The notes: generated by a model not told the origin, from the sequence alone. Counted from the first letter of the stretch, positions 1 to 6,904 are shown. The stretch: 18,152 nt of DNA from JBQTIM01 sp052388135 (GCA_052388135.1 JBQTIM010000164.1:1-18152), one strand, 5' to 3'. Numbers and translations are program-made.

Positions 1-2357
1 GCACGACGCAGATCATAGACTCCACCATAACGCTTGCGGACTTAAACACGGCGGACATCGACACGAGGTACGTCACCACCGGCACGGCGCAAAGCCTCAC
101 CGGGACCAAGACTTTCGCCGCGGCGCCCAGCTTCACGGCGGCGACGCCGTTCAGCGTCACGAACAACGCGCTGGTGGCGAACCTGAACGCGGACCTCCTG
201 GACGGCCAGGAAGGCAGCTTCTACCAAAACGCCGGCAACCTCAACGCCGGGACATTGCCCAACGCCCGGCTGGACGGCTCCTCGGTCACTTTGCAAGGCA
301 ACACCTTCAACGGTGCCAGCCAACTGGTGCGGCTGGACGGCACCACGCGGCTCCCCGCGGTGGACGGCTCGCTGTTGACGAATGTGGCCGCGACGAGCAT
401 CGCCGCCAACACGGTGGGCACGACGCAGATCATCAACAGCACCATCGCCCTTGTGGACTTAAACACGGCGGACATCGACACGAGGTACGTCACCACGGGG
501 ACTGCGCAAAGCATCAATGCAACCAAAACCTTTGCTTCCGCGCCCAACTTCACGGCGGCGACGCCGTTCAGCGTCACGAACAACGCCCTTGTGGCGAACC
601 TCAACGCGGACCTCCTGGACGGCCAGGAAGGCAGCTTCTACCAAAACGCCGGCAACCTGAGCGCCGGCACGCTGCCGGACGGCCGCTTGTCCGGAACCTA
701 CAGCGGCGCGCTCACCCTCAGCAACACGGCCAACGCTTTAACGGCCAACAGCGTGACGGTGCCGGGCGGCTCGTTGACCGTGGGTGGCTCCACGCTGGTG
801 GTGACGGGCGGGCAGCTGGGATTGGGAACGCCGACGCCCGGCACTCTCCTGGACGTGGCGGGCGCCGTGACGGTTCGAAACCAAACGCCGCCTACCGTGG
901 CGCCGGCGGGTCAAGGCCGCTTCTATTTCGACACCGCCACCAACCAATTTAAGATATCGGAAAACGGCGGCGCCTACACCAATCTTGTCGGAGGAACCCC
1001 CGGCGCCGATACGGTCGGCACGACGCAGATCATCAACAGCACCATCGCCCTTGTGGACTTGAACACAACGGACATCGACACCCGCTATGTCACCACCGGC
1101 ACGGCGCAAGGCATCAACGCAACCAAAACGTTTTCAGCGGCGCCGAGCTTCACGGCGGCGACGCCCTTCAGCGTCACGAACAACGCCCTTGTGGCGAACC
1201 TGAACGCGGACCTCCTGGACGGTCAGGAAGGCAGCTTCTACCAAAACGCCGGCAACCTGAACGCCGGCACGCTCCCCAACGCCCGGCTGGATTCTTCCTC
1301 CGCCACCCTGCAAGGCAACACCTTCAACGCCGCCGACCGGCTTGTAAAACTGGACGGGACCACGCGGCTCCCCGCCGTGGATGGCTCGCTTTTGACGAAC
1401 CTGAACGCCGGATCGCTGGCCAGCGGCACGGTTCCCAACGCCCGGCTGGACTCTTCTTCGGTCACCCTGCAAGGCAACAGCTTCAACGCGGCTAGCCAGC
1501 TTGTGCGCCTGGACGGCACCACGCGGCTGCCGGCCGTGGACGGCTCGCTGTTAACGAACTTGAACGCCGGATCGCTGGCCAGCGGCACGGTTCCCAACGC
1601 GCGGCTGGACGTCTCCTCGGTCACCTTGCAAGGCAACACCTTCAACGCGGCCGACCGGCTGGTGAAACTGGACGGCACCACGCGGCTCCCCGCCGTGGAC
1701 GGCTCGCTTTTGACGGGAGTCTTAGGAACAGACAATACGAAAGTGGCTAAGGCCGGGGACGTTATGACGGGTTCCCTCACCCTGAGCGGCTCCACCCTTA
1801 CCGTTACCGGGAATGCCTTCAGCGTGGGAGGATCCACCTTAGTCGTCGCCTCCGGGCGCGTCGGCGTTGGAATTGATTCCCCCGGCCAATCCTTGCATGT
1901 TGCCGGCGCTGCGCAAATCGGGGCTGCGACCCAGAATGGAGTGACGCTGGCATCCGTAGCCCCGGGCTCCACTCCCTCTCTGACCGCCACAGGCGCCGAC
2001 GCTAACATTTCGTTGGATATCGACGCGAAAGGAACCGGCGTTGTGAGATTCTTAGATGAGCCGCGCCTCAACACCAATCTAGGAACTCAGCAATTTGCAG
2101 TGGCGTGTTTCACGCAGAACGGGGGCGGCCTCGGGAACAGCGTCATACCGGACCAATGCTATGCATGGATCACTTTCCCGGTTCCCTATGCAGCGGTGCC
2201 GACGACAGTGACGCCAACACCGGGCGCGGCTTCCGGCGGGGCTTCCGCTTTGACGGTTACAAACGTTAAGCGCACGGGATTTTTGGCTCAGTGGAATTGC
2301 GATAACACGGGAGGCCAATGCGGTTTCTTGAGCGCGAGTTACACGGTGACTCAATGA
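1..2357 (+). CDS. Modular repeat surface protein, tail-fibre/adhesin-like (5' partial)
   Basis: The frame is open from the first complete codon at position 3 to TGA at 2355-2357, so the gene begins outside the window; at least 784 residues are present. The visible part is built from two repeat modules of 86 and 53 residues with signatures such as NADLLDGQEGSFY, TAATPFSVTNNAL and LDGTTRLPAVDGSLLT. Two copies of a G-(L/V)-G-x-x-x-PG-x-x-L-x-VAGA motif lie near 820-870 and 1864-1914. A KAGDVMTGSLTLSG stretch near 1749-1790 resembles phage tail-fibre and bacterial beta-strand repeat proteins. The composition is rich in N, T, G, A and L. The only four cysteines seen are in the last ~85 residues, suggesting a disulfide-stabilised terminal domain. 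This is probably an exported filamentous adhesin or stalk, but no enzyme motif is seen and the exact function is unknown. The stop overlaps the next start as ATGA. Confidence 0.85.
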   Translation, partial: TTQIIDSTITLADLNTADIDTRYVTTGTAQSLTGTKTFAAAPSFTAATPFSVTNNALVANLNADLLDGQEGSFYQNAGNLNAGTLPNARLDGSSVTLQGNTFNGASQLVRLDGTTRLPAVDGSLLTNVAATSIAANTVGTTQIINSTIALVDLNTADIDTRYVTTGTAQSINATKTFASAPNFTAATPFSVTNNALVANLNADLLDGQEGSFYQNAGNLSAGTLPDGRLSGTYSGALTLSNTANALTANSVTVPGGSLTVGGSTLVVTGGQLGLGTPTPGTLLDVAGAVTVRNQTPPTVAPAGQGRFYFDTATNQFKISENGGAYTNLVGGTPGADTVGTTQIINSTIALVDLNTTDIDTRYVTTGTAQGINATKTFSAAPSFTAATPFSVTNNALVANLNADLLDGQEGSFYQNAGNLNAGTLPNARLDSSSATLQGNTFNAADRLVKLDGTTRLPAVDGSLLTNLNAGSLASGTVPNARLDSSSVTLQGNSFNAASQLVRLDGTTRLPAVDGSLLTNLNAGSLASGTVPNARLDVSSVTLQGNTFNAADRLVKLDGTTRLPAVDGSLLTGVLGTDNTKVAKAGDVMTGSLTLSGSTLTVTGNAFSVGGSTLVVASGRVGVGIDSPGQSLHVAGAAQIGAATQNGVTLASVAPGSTPSLTATGADANISLDIDAKGTGVVRFLDEPRLNTNLGTQQFAVACFTQNGGGLGNSVIPDQCYAWITFPVPYAAVPTTVTPTPGAASGGASALTVTNVKRTGFLAQWNCDNTGGQCGFLSASYTVTQ
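3..1277 (+). repeat. Three copies of a 258-bp (86-residue) coding module
   Basis: Copies lie at 3-260, 420-677 and 1020-1277. Each begins TTQII and ends GTLP, and each is exactly 258 bp in the same reading frame. Copies two and three differ at about six residues. Copy one is more divergent in its first half, while the last ~38 residues are almost invariant across all three. A different segment of 114 residues (678-1019), carrying a VAGA-type motif and an FYFDTATNQFK stretch, separates copies two and three. Confidence 0.9.
261..1718 (+). repeat. Four copies of a 159-bp (53-residue) coding module, three in tandem
   Basis: Each copy has a 41-residue core, NARLD to DGSLLT plus one residue, with LQGN and LDGTTRLPAVDG inside. 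In complete copies a 12-residue linker follows. Copies are at 261-419, 1278-1436, 1437-1595 and 1596-1718, the last having the core only. The start-to-start distance of the tandem copies is exactly 159 bp. Copies two and three share the linker LNAGSLASGTVP; copy one has a different 12-residue linker of the same length. Confidence 0.9.
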
Positions 2358-3304
2358 AGACGAACGTCTTTCGGGATGAAGCGCTTTCCTTGGCGGTTTT
2401 GATGATTTTCCCCATGTTTCTCCGAGCAGACGTTTTGCAAAGCTCCTCTTACCGTCAGTCCCTCACCTGGGTGGGTGGCGCCGGCGGCGCGGCCGCGTCG
2501 GCTTCTTTCCGGACGGTGGCCAGCCTGGGGCAGCCCTTGGCCGGTCCTCTGCTCGCCGGCTCCCTTTTCAGCCTCCGCGCGGGTTTCATCCAAGCCTTGG
2601 GCGCCGGAACCTCCGTCAGCCGCCCCCTGGACCCCTCGGCGGCCTATTCCTTCTGCTTATATCCGGCTTACGGCTCCGTCTGCGTGGACATCCCTGCGGG
2701 AGCTTTCCGGGAGTCCGTCGGCTTCAGCATGAGGGTCCCGAACTCCTACCCGGCGGCCGTCTCTAACATCGCCCTCTTGGAAGGCACGGACATCGGCGTG
2801 GAGACGTCTTTGGACAAGAACCTGCCCGCTTTGAAACCCCTGGTTTACACGTTCACTTACGGAGACGCCTACGTGGCGGGCCGGCAGGAAAACCGCCTGG
2901 CGGCGGCCTTCTTCCTGTCGGGCGAAAACCGCTGGTTTCCCGTGCCCGCCTGGGTGGAGGCGGGACTGAACCGCGCCTCGGTGTCGGCGCCCCGCGTGGG
3001 AACGGTCCGCCTGATGGAGGCCGTCCCGTCGGACAGCGTGGACAGAGTGTTCGTTTATCCCAATCCCGTCCAGCCCCACGACGGGCACATCGTGATGAAC
3101 TTCACGAACCTCCCGCCGGGGGCGGACATCAGGCTTTACACCCTGGCCGGTGAAATGGTGAAAAGTTTGACGGCGGATGAAACGGGCCGCGGGATGTGGG
3201 ACGTCCGAAACGAGGACGGCTCGAAGGTGGCCAGCGGTGTCTATCTGGCGTTGATACGCCATGGAGACCAAAAGACCACCGTCAAGATCGCCGTCGAAAG
3301 GTAG
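2354..3304 (+). CDS. Secreted protein with C-terminal FlgD-like/type IX sorting-type domain
   Basis: This predicted protein has 316 residues. I choose ATG 2354 because it overlaps the previous stop as ATGA and is followed directly by a signal peptide. That peptide has basic residues at the start, a hydrophobic core LSLAVLMIFPMFL, and likely cleavage after LRA at about residue 25. An in-frame ATG at 2318 would place extra polar residues before the signal. The segment after cleavage has the pattern SFRTVASLGQPLAG...FSLRAGFIQ, often seen in proteins of T9SS-like gene sets. The middle (~residues 95-225) is not recognised. The last ~87 residues (from ~230) carry YPNPV, then LYTLAGEMVKSL, WDVRNEDG and VASGVYLALI, the hallmarks of FlgD-type Ig-like or type A sorting C-terminal domains. 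In Bacteroidota such domains direct outer-membrane translocation and cell-surface attachment; applying that role here is inference. The PorV-like gene follows six bases later. Confidence 0.85.
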   Translation: MKTNVFRDEALSLAVLMIFPMFLRADVLQSSSYRQSLTWVGGAGGAAASASFRTVASLGQPLAGPLLAGSLFSLRAGFIQALGAGTSVSRPLDPSAAYSFCLYPAYGSVCVDIPAGAFRESVGFSMRVPNSYPAAVSNIALLEGTDIGVETSLDKNLPALKPLVYTFTYGDAYVAGRQENRLAAAFFLSGENRWFPVPAWVEAGLNRASVSAPRVGTVRLMEAVPSDSVDRVFVYPNPVQPHDGHIVMNFTNLPPGADIRLYTLAGEMVKSLTADETGRGMWDVRNEDGSKVASGVYLALIRHGDQKTTVKIAVER

Positions 3305-3310
3305 GCGAAC

Positions 3311-4306
3311 GTGGCCGCGCGGGATCACGGCCGGCCGAGGGGGGGGCTCTTCCGCGCAGGGAGGGCGCACGGGGGGGCGGCTGCGGTCCTGGCCCTGGCC
3401 GTTTTTTTCGCGGCGGGCCGGCCCTGCGTCGCCGGGACGTTCAAAAAAAGCGCCGGCACCACCACCGCCGCATTCCTGAAACTGGGCGTGGGTGCCCGCT
3501 ACCTCGCCATGGGCGAGACCGGCGCCGCCACGGCCGACGACGCCAACGCTCTGTATTGGAACCCCGCCCGCCTGTCGCGCGTGACGGACTCCTCCCTTTC
3601 CCTGATGTACAGCGCCTACCTGGATTCCGTCAAATATCAATTCGCCGGCTACGCCCAGCCCGTCCCCCGCCTGGGCGCCGTGGGGCTTTCTTTCCAGAGC
3701 CTCCTGGCGGGTTCCATCGCCCGCACGTCGGACACGGGCCGCGAGCAGGGCAGCTTCGCGCCGCGCGATTTCGCCGGAGCCGTGGGGTGGGGAAAAACCA
3801 TCGCCGGCCCCGTTTCCGTCGGCGTCACGGCCAAACTCATCGAGTCCCGCATCGTCCACAGCGCCACGGCCTTCGCCGTGGACGGCGGCCTGGGCTACGA
3901 CGCGGGCGCGTTCTCCGCCGCCGCGGGGTTCCGCAACGCCGGCTCGCGCATGCGCTATCGGGAGGACAAGGAAAAACTTCCCTTCAGCACCCGCCTCGGC
4001 GCCGCTTACAAAATCCGCTCCTCCTGGCTCTTCGCCTTCGAGGGGGACGTGAGCAACGACGCCAACTCGACGTGGCAATCCGGGGCCGAGTACCGCCTGC
4101 TGTGCAGCGATGAAACGGCCCTCTTCCTGCGGGCGGGCTACCAGACCCGCACCCGGGACGTGCCCGGGTTTGAAGGCTTCAGCGCCGGCTGGGGCTGGCG
4201 GTGGACATTCCTCGACGTGGACTACGCCTGGGTCCCCACGGGCCTCTTCGACTTCGGCCAGACGCACCGCCTCTCCCTCACCTTCCGCCTCGGCGGCGGA
4301 CGATGA
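3311..4306 (+). CDS. PorV/PorQ-family outer-membrane beta-barrel protein
   Basis: This predicted protein has 331 residues and starts at GTG 3311. It is in the same frame as the preceding TAG (3302-3304), so no earlier start is possible. AAGG at 3298-3301 gives a Shine-Dalgarno about 9 nt upstream. A long arginine-rich n-region precedes a hydrophobic stretch AAAVLALAVFFAA, with likely cleavage after CVA near residue 42. The mature start, with FLKLGVGARYLAMGETG followed by ADDANALYWNPA, is the family's diagnostic N-terminal motif. The rest is alternating beta-strand sequence ending in aromatic residues, including FLDVDYAWVPTGLFDFGQTHRLSL near the C-terminus. In Bacteroidota, PorV shuttles type IX substrates at the outer membrane, but many homologues in other phyla have unknown roles. 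The neighbouring CTD-bearing gene supports a link to surface export. The stop overlaps the next ATG (ATGA). Confidence 0.85.
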   Translation: MAARDHGRPRGGLFRAGRAHGGAAAVLALAVFFAAGRPCVAGTFKKSAGTTTAAFLKLGVGARYLAMGETGAATADDANALYWNPARLSRVTDSSLSLMYSAYLDSVKYQFAGYAQPVPRLGAVGLSFQSLLAGSIARTSDTGREQGSFAPRDFAGAVGWGKTIAGPVSVGVTAKLIESRIVHSATAFAVDGGLGYDAGAFSAAAGFRNAGSRMRYREDKEKLPFSTRLGAAYKIRSSWLFAFEGDVSNDANSTWQSGAEYRLLCSDETALFLRAGYQTRTRDVPGFEGFSAGWGWRWTFLDVDYAWVPTGLFDFGQTHRLSLTFRLGGGR

Positions 4307-5601
4307 AGCGCGCCCCCGCCTTTCCGTCAATCCTGGCGGTCCTGCTCCTATCCGCGCCCGCCGCGGCCGACAACGTCCACGGCCGCTGGGGCCTGCGCGG
4401 CCTGGGCGGCGCGGCCGTTCCCTTCGGCCCCCGCCCCGTGACGGACCGGGGCACCACCGGCCCGGGCTCGGGGGGATCCCTGCGCTACGGCCTGTCCAGC
4501 CACTGGAGCGCCGACCTCTCCTACGAATCCATAGGGTTGAAAAACGGCCTGCGGGCCGCGCCCCTGCAAGCCGGCGCCGTCTATTTCGCCGCGCCCAAGG
4601 ACCCTTGGACGCCCTTCCTGCAAATCGGCGCCGGTGTCGCCCAAGGGATCGGCTCCAAAAGCTTCAACAACCCCTCCGTCAAAACGGGCGTGGGCATAGA
4701 TTCATTTCTAACCCGAAGCCTCGCCGTGGGCGGCGCGGCGACCTACCACTACGTCAGCGCGGCCGGCGGCGCGCGCCAAGACGCCCACGCCTTCACCATG
4801 GGCCTCACCGCCACCGTCTATTTCGGAGAAGGCCGCGGCCTGCCCGACTCCGACGGCGACCGCGTGCCCGACTACAAGGACAACTGCCCCGGCACGCCCG
4901 CCGGAACCGCCGTGGACAAATTCGGCTGTCCCGTGGACGCCGACGACGACGGCGTGAAGAACGCCCAGGACGCCTGCCCCGGCACGCTGGAGGGCGTGGC
5001 GGTGGACCAGAAAGGCTGCCCTCTCGACGAGGACGGAGACCTGGTGCCCGACTATTTGGACCGCTGCCCCGGCACGCCGGCCGGCGTCAAGGTGGACCGA
5101 AAAGGCTGCCCGCCCGACGAAGACCGCGACGGCGTCCCCGACTACATAGACCAATGCCCGCAAACTCCCCGCGGGTTCGTGGTGAACAAAGTGGGCTGTC
5201 CCACTCAAATCCGGACGGGCCAAAAAATCCGCGTGCGCCTGGAGGTCCAGTTCGATTTCGACCGGGCGGTGGTCAAGCCTCAATACCGGGAGCACCTCGA
5301 AAAAGTCGCCGAATTCCTTCGGCAATATCCGGACGTGCAGGCCGTCATCGAAGGCCACACGGACCCGCTGGGCTCCGACCGCTACAACCGGGCCCTGTCC
5401 CTGCGCCGCGCTCTCAGCGTCAAGCGCTACCTCACCGCCCGCTTCGGCATCCCCGCCCGCCGCCTTCGCGCCGTGGGCTACGGCTTCTCGCGCCCCGTGG
5501 CCTCCAACGCCACCGAGGCCGGCCGCGCGCGCAACCGCCGCGTCATCGCCGTTCTGGAGGCGATGGAGCGCAAATCTTCTCCTCCGGCGCGCCGTCCTTA
5601 A
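4303..5601 (+). CDS. OmpA-family protein with thrombospondin type-3 repeats
   Basis: This predicted protein has 432 residues. ATG 4303 overlaps the previous TGA and begins a clean signal peptide, MKRAPAF then ILAVLLLSAPAAA, cleaved at about residue 21 before DN. The reading frame stays open upstream to 4201, but that part lies inside the PorV-like gene. Residues ~22-178 look like a small outer-membrane beta-barrel. Residues ~183-305 hold four Asp-rich, paired-Cys TSP3 units (DSDGDRVPDYKDNCPGTP-type), expected to bind calcium and form a stiff spacer. Residues ~310-425 are an OmpA C-terminal peptidoglycan-binding domain. GHTD supplies D354 and the RR pair supplies R369; their 15-residue spacing matches the diaminopimelate-binding D271/R286 of E. 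coli OmpA. The protein should tie the outer membrane to the cell wall, plausibly anchoring the products of the genes before it. It is last in its operon, and I see no convincing terminator after it. Confidence 0.92.
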   Translation: MKRAPAFPSILAVLLLSAPAAADNVHGRWGLRGLGGAAVPFGPRPVTDRGTTGPGSGGSLRYGLSSHWSADLSYESIGLKNGLRAAPLQAGAVYFAAPKDPWTPFLQIGAGVAQGIGSKSFNNPSVKTGVGIDSFLTRSLAVGGAATYHYVSAAGGARQDAHAFTMGLTATVYFGEGRGLPDSDGDRVPDYKDNCPGTPAGTAVDKFGCPVDADDDGVKNAQDACPGTLEGVAVDQKGCPLDEDGDLVPDYLDRCPGTPAGVKVDRKGCPPDEDRDGVPDYIDQCPQTPRGFVVNKVGCPTQIRTGQKIRVRLEVQFDFDRAVVKPQYREHLEKVAEFLRQYPDVQAVIEGHTDPLGSDRYNRALSLRRALSVKRYLTARFGIPARRLRAVGYGFSRPVASNATEAGRARNRRVIAVLEAMERKSSPPARRP

Positions 5602-5608
5602 ACCCGGG

Positions 5609-5628
5609 AAAAAAATATTTAAATTTCT
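5609..5628 (+). promoter_or_regulatory. AT-rich UP-like element
   Basis: Twenty bases of only A and T apart from one C, directly upstream of the -35 box, in a very GC-rich region. The position and composition fit an alpha-CTD-binding UP element of the kind found at strong stable-RNA and ribosomal-protein promoters. The assignment is based on composition only. Confidence 0.5.
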
Positions 5629-5630
5629 TG

Positions 5631-5659
5631 TTGACAACAAAAACGATCCTTGTTACAAT
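5631..5659 (+). promoter_or_regulatory. Sigma-70-type promoter of the rplJL-rpoBC-str unit
   Basis: TTGACA at 5631-5636 is a perfect -35 box. TACAAT at 5654-5659 differs from the consensus -10 by one base, and the spacer is exactly 17 bp. Transcription should start around 5665-5668, giving a leader of roughly 200 nt before rplJ. This is the best promoter sequence in the window and the only large non-coding gap it could serve. Confidence 0.85.
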
Positions 5660-5680
5660 CAGCCCAACATTCATTGAAGC

Positions 5681-5745
5681 GGCAGAGACAGTAGGGGTTT
5701 CTTCCGGACATAATTGACCCCCAAAGGTCACCCTACCGAGACGCG
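5681..5745 (+). promoter_or_regulatory. Ribosomal protein L10 leader-like RNA element
   Basis: GTAGGG (5691-5696) pairs with CCCTAC (5731-5736). A nested hairpin TGACC (5715-5719) with GGTCA (5726-5730) stacks directly inside the 3' strand. An AGACA segment precedes the outer stem and CGAGAC follows it. This layout and its purine-rich flanks match what I recall of the L10 leader, to which the L10(L12)4 complex binds to repress its own operon. It lies in the transcribed leader directly upstream of rplJ, where that element is expected. The structure was read by eye; a covariance-model hit has not been tested. Confidence 0.7.
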
Positions 5746-5757
5746 ATGTTAGAGGGA

Positions 5758-5798
5758 AAACACCTCTTCACCGTCTTGGGGAGGTGTTTGCTGTTTTT
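5758..5798 (+). terminator. Leader attenuator hairpin with T-tract
   Basis: AAACACCTC (5758-5766) pairs perfectly with GAGGTGTTT (5781-5789). Two G-U and two Watson-Crick pairs can extend the stem inward to a six-base loop. TTTTT at 5794-5798 follows after four bases. This has the form of an intrinsic terminator placed between the promoter and rplJ, so it probably works as an attenuator, not as an end signal. AGAGG at 5751-5755 could instead pair with CCTCT at 5763-5767, which would block the terminator's 5' arm and act as an antiterminator. Confidence 0.65.
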
Positions 5799-5863
5799 AA
5801 CGGACGCTTCGCGGAAAGCAGCGGGCGGCCGGTCCTGCCCAAGGATAACCGAACTACCTATAT

Positions 5864-6406
5864 ATGCCGAGCACGAGGAAACAAAGAGAAGAAACCGTCG
5901 CCACCCTGTCCCGGGATTTCGAGAACATCGAAGGCCTGGTGGTGGCCGAATACGCGGGCGTCAAGACGCCGGAGCTCAACGAGTTGCGGGCCAAGCTGAA
6001 GCCCGTCAAGGGCGAATGCCGGATCGTCAAGAACACGCTCACCAAGATCGCCCTCAAGAACCGCGGCATGGACGCCTTCGGCGAGTTTTTCGCCGGTCCC
6101 TCGGCCCTGGTGATACAAAAGGGCGACGCCCTGGCCTCCACGAAAGTCCTGGTGGACTTCATCAAGGGCCACGCAAATTTGAAGCTGCGGGCCGGTTACA
6201 TGCACGGCCGCGTGTTGAACCCGGCGGACCTGAAGGCTCTGGCGGCTCTGCCGTCGAAGCCCGTTCTGCTGGGGCAGTTCCTGGCCCGCCTGCAGGGTCC
6301 GCTTTACGGGCTCCAAGGGGCGCTCACCGCCCCCATGCGGTATCTGGCCAGCGCGTTGGATCAAGTGGCGAAGAAAAAGGAAGCGGCGGGGCCCCAGGCC
6401 TCGTAA
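5864..6406 (+). CDS. rplJ: 50S ribosomal protein L10
   Basis: This 180-residue protein forms the base of the ribosomal stalk and carries L7/L12 dimers on its C-terminal helix. The N-terminal rRNA-binding part shows the family pattern LVVAEYAGVKTPELNELRAKLK, then RIVKNTLTKIAL. The C-terminal helix (FLARLQGPLYGLQGAL onward) ends in a basic tail. An in-frame TAA at 5846-5848 rules out an earlier start. The nearest Shine-Dalgarno-like AGGA (5842-5845) is 18 nt from the ATG, too far for normal use, so initiation looks SD-independent or structure-dependent. It is the first gene of its transcript, behind a predicted L10 leader, so feedback control by its own product is likely. secE, nusG, rplK and rplA, its usual upstream neighbours, are missing. 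Confidence 0.96.
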   Translation: MPSTRKQREETVATLSRDFENIEGLVVAEYAGVKTPELNELRAKLKPVKGECRIVKNTLTKIALKNRGMDAFGEFFAGPSALVIQKGDALASTKVLVDFIKGHANLKLRAGYMHGRVLNPADLKALAALPSKPVLLGQFLARLQGPLYGLQGALTAPMRYLASALDQVAKKKEAAGPQAS

Positions 6407-6435
6407 CGATTTAACTTAGCAGGAGGAACTCTCAT

Positions 6436-6819
6436 ATGGCGAAATGCACGGCAGACGACGTTCTCGAATCCATCGACGCTTGGACCGTTCTCGACGTCCA
6501 TAAGCTGGTCAAGGGCATCGAGGAGAAATACGGCATCAGCGCGGCCCCCGTGGCCGTTGCGGGCGCGGCCCCCGCGGCCGCCGCAGGCGCGGCCCCGGCC
6601 GAGGAGAAAACCGAATTCTCCGTGGTCCTGACCAGCGCTGGCGACAAGAAGATTCAGGTCATCAAAGTGGTGCGCGAGCTCACCGGCCTCGGCTTGAAAG
6701 AGGCCAAGGACCTGGTGGACGGCGCCCCCAAAACCGTCAAGGACGGCATTCCCAAGGCCCAGGCCGAGGACTGGAAGAAAAAGCTGGAAGAGTCCGGCGC
6801 GGTCGTCGCTGTAAAATAA
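6436..6819 (+). CDS. rplL: 50S ribosomal protein L7/L12
   Basis: This 127-residue protein is the flexible stalk subunit that recruits translational GTPases such as EF-G and EF-Tu, both encoded downstream. The N-terminal dimerisation helices (ADDVLESIDAWTVLDVHKLVKGIEEK) lead into a hinge of about 25 residues made mostly of Ala, Pro, Val and Gly. The conserved C-terminal domain has KTEFSVVL, KIQVIKVVRELTGLGLKEAK and LVDGAPKTVK. A strong AGGAGG (6421-6426) sits 9 nt before the ATG, in clear contrast to rplJ. That fits the higher synthesis needed for the multi-copy L12 relative to L10. Confidence 0.98.
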   Translation: MAKCTADDVLESIDAWTVLDVHKLVKGIEEKYGISAAPVAVAGAAPAAAAGAAPAEEKTEFSVVLTSAGDKKIQVIKVVRELTGLGLKEAKDLVDGAPKTVKDGIPKAQAEDWKKKLEESGAVVAVK

Positions 6820-6826
6820 TTGTGCC

Positions 6827-6868
6827 GCCGCGCGGCGCCGCCCGTCGTGGCGGCCTTCGCGGCGCGGC
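6827..6868 (+). other. GC-rich stem-loop between rplL and rpoB
   Basis: GCCGCGC (6827-6833) pairs with GCGCGGC (6862-6868). Inside, GCCGCC (6837-6842) pairs with GGCGGC (6849-6854) around a six-base loop, leaving asymmetric internal bulges. No T-tract follows, so it is not a standard terminator. In E. coli this junction holds an attenuator and an RNase III processing site that separate ribosomal-protein from polymerase expression. A similar role here is inferred from position and structure only. Confidence 0.5.
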
Positions 6869-6904
6869 TGTCGGCGTGATGTTGTTACCGGGAGATTTTA
6901 ATCC

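Noticed and set aside
3..1718. Possible CRISPR or minisatellite array
   Set aside because: The repeats are long, in frame and protein-coding, with no short unique spacers between uniform short repeats.
2318..2353. Upstream ATG for the CTD-protein gene
   Set aside because: It adds 12 polar residues in front of a good signal peptide and overlaps the previous gene by 40 bases; ATG 2354 gives the ATGA junction.
2657..4330. Long minus-strand open frame opposite the CTD and PorV-like genes
   Set aside because: The + strand genes have signal peptides, family motifs and tight overlaps; the opposite frame is compositional shadow.
5584..5610. Terminator after the OmpA-like gene
   Set aside because: A CGGCGCGCCG palindrome and CCCGGG are present, but neither forms a stable stem followed directly by a T-tract.
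5746..6414. Open frame starting in the rplJ leader and overlapping rplJ in another frame
   Set aside because: It runs through the attenuator hairpin and is an out-of-frame shadow of rplJ with Arg/Gly-rich composition.
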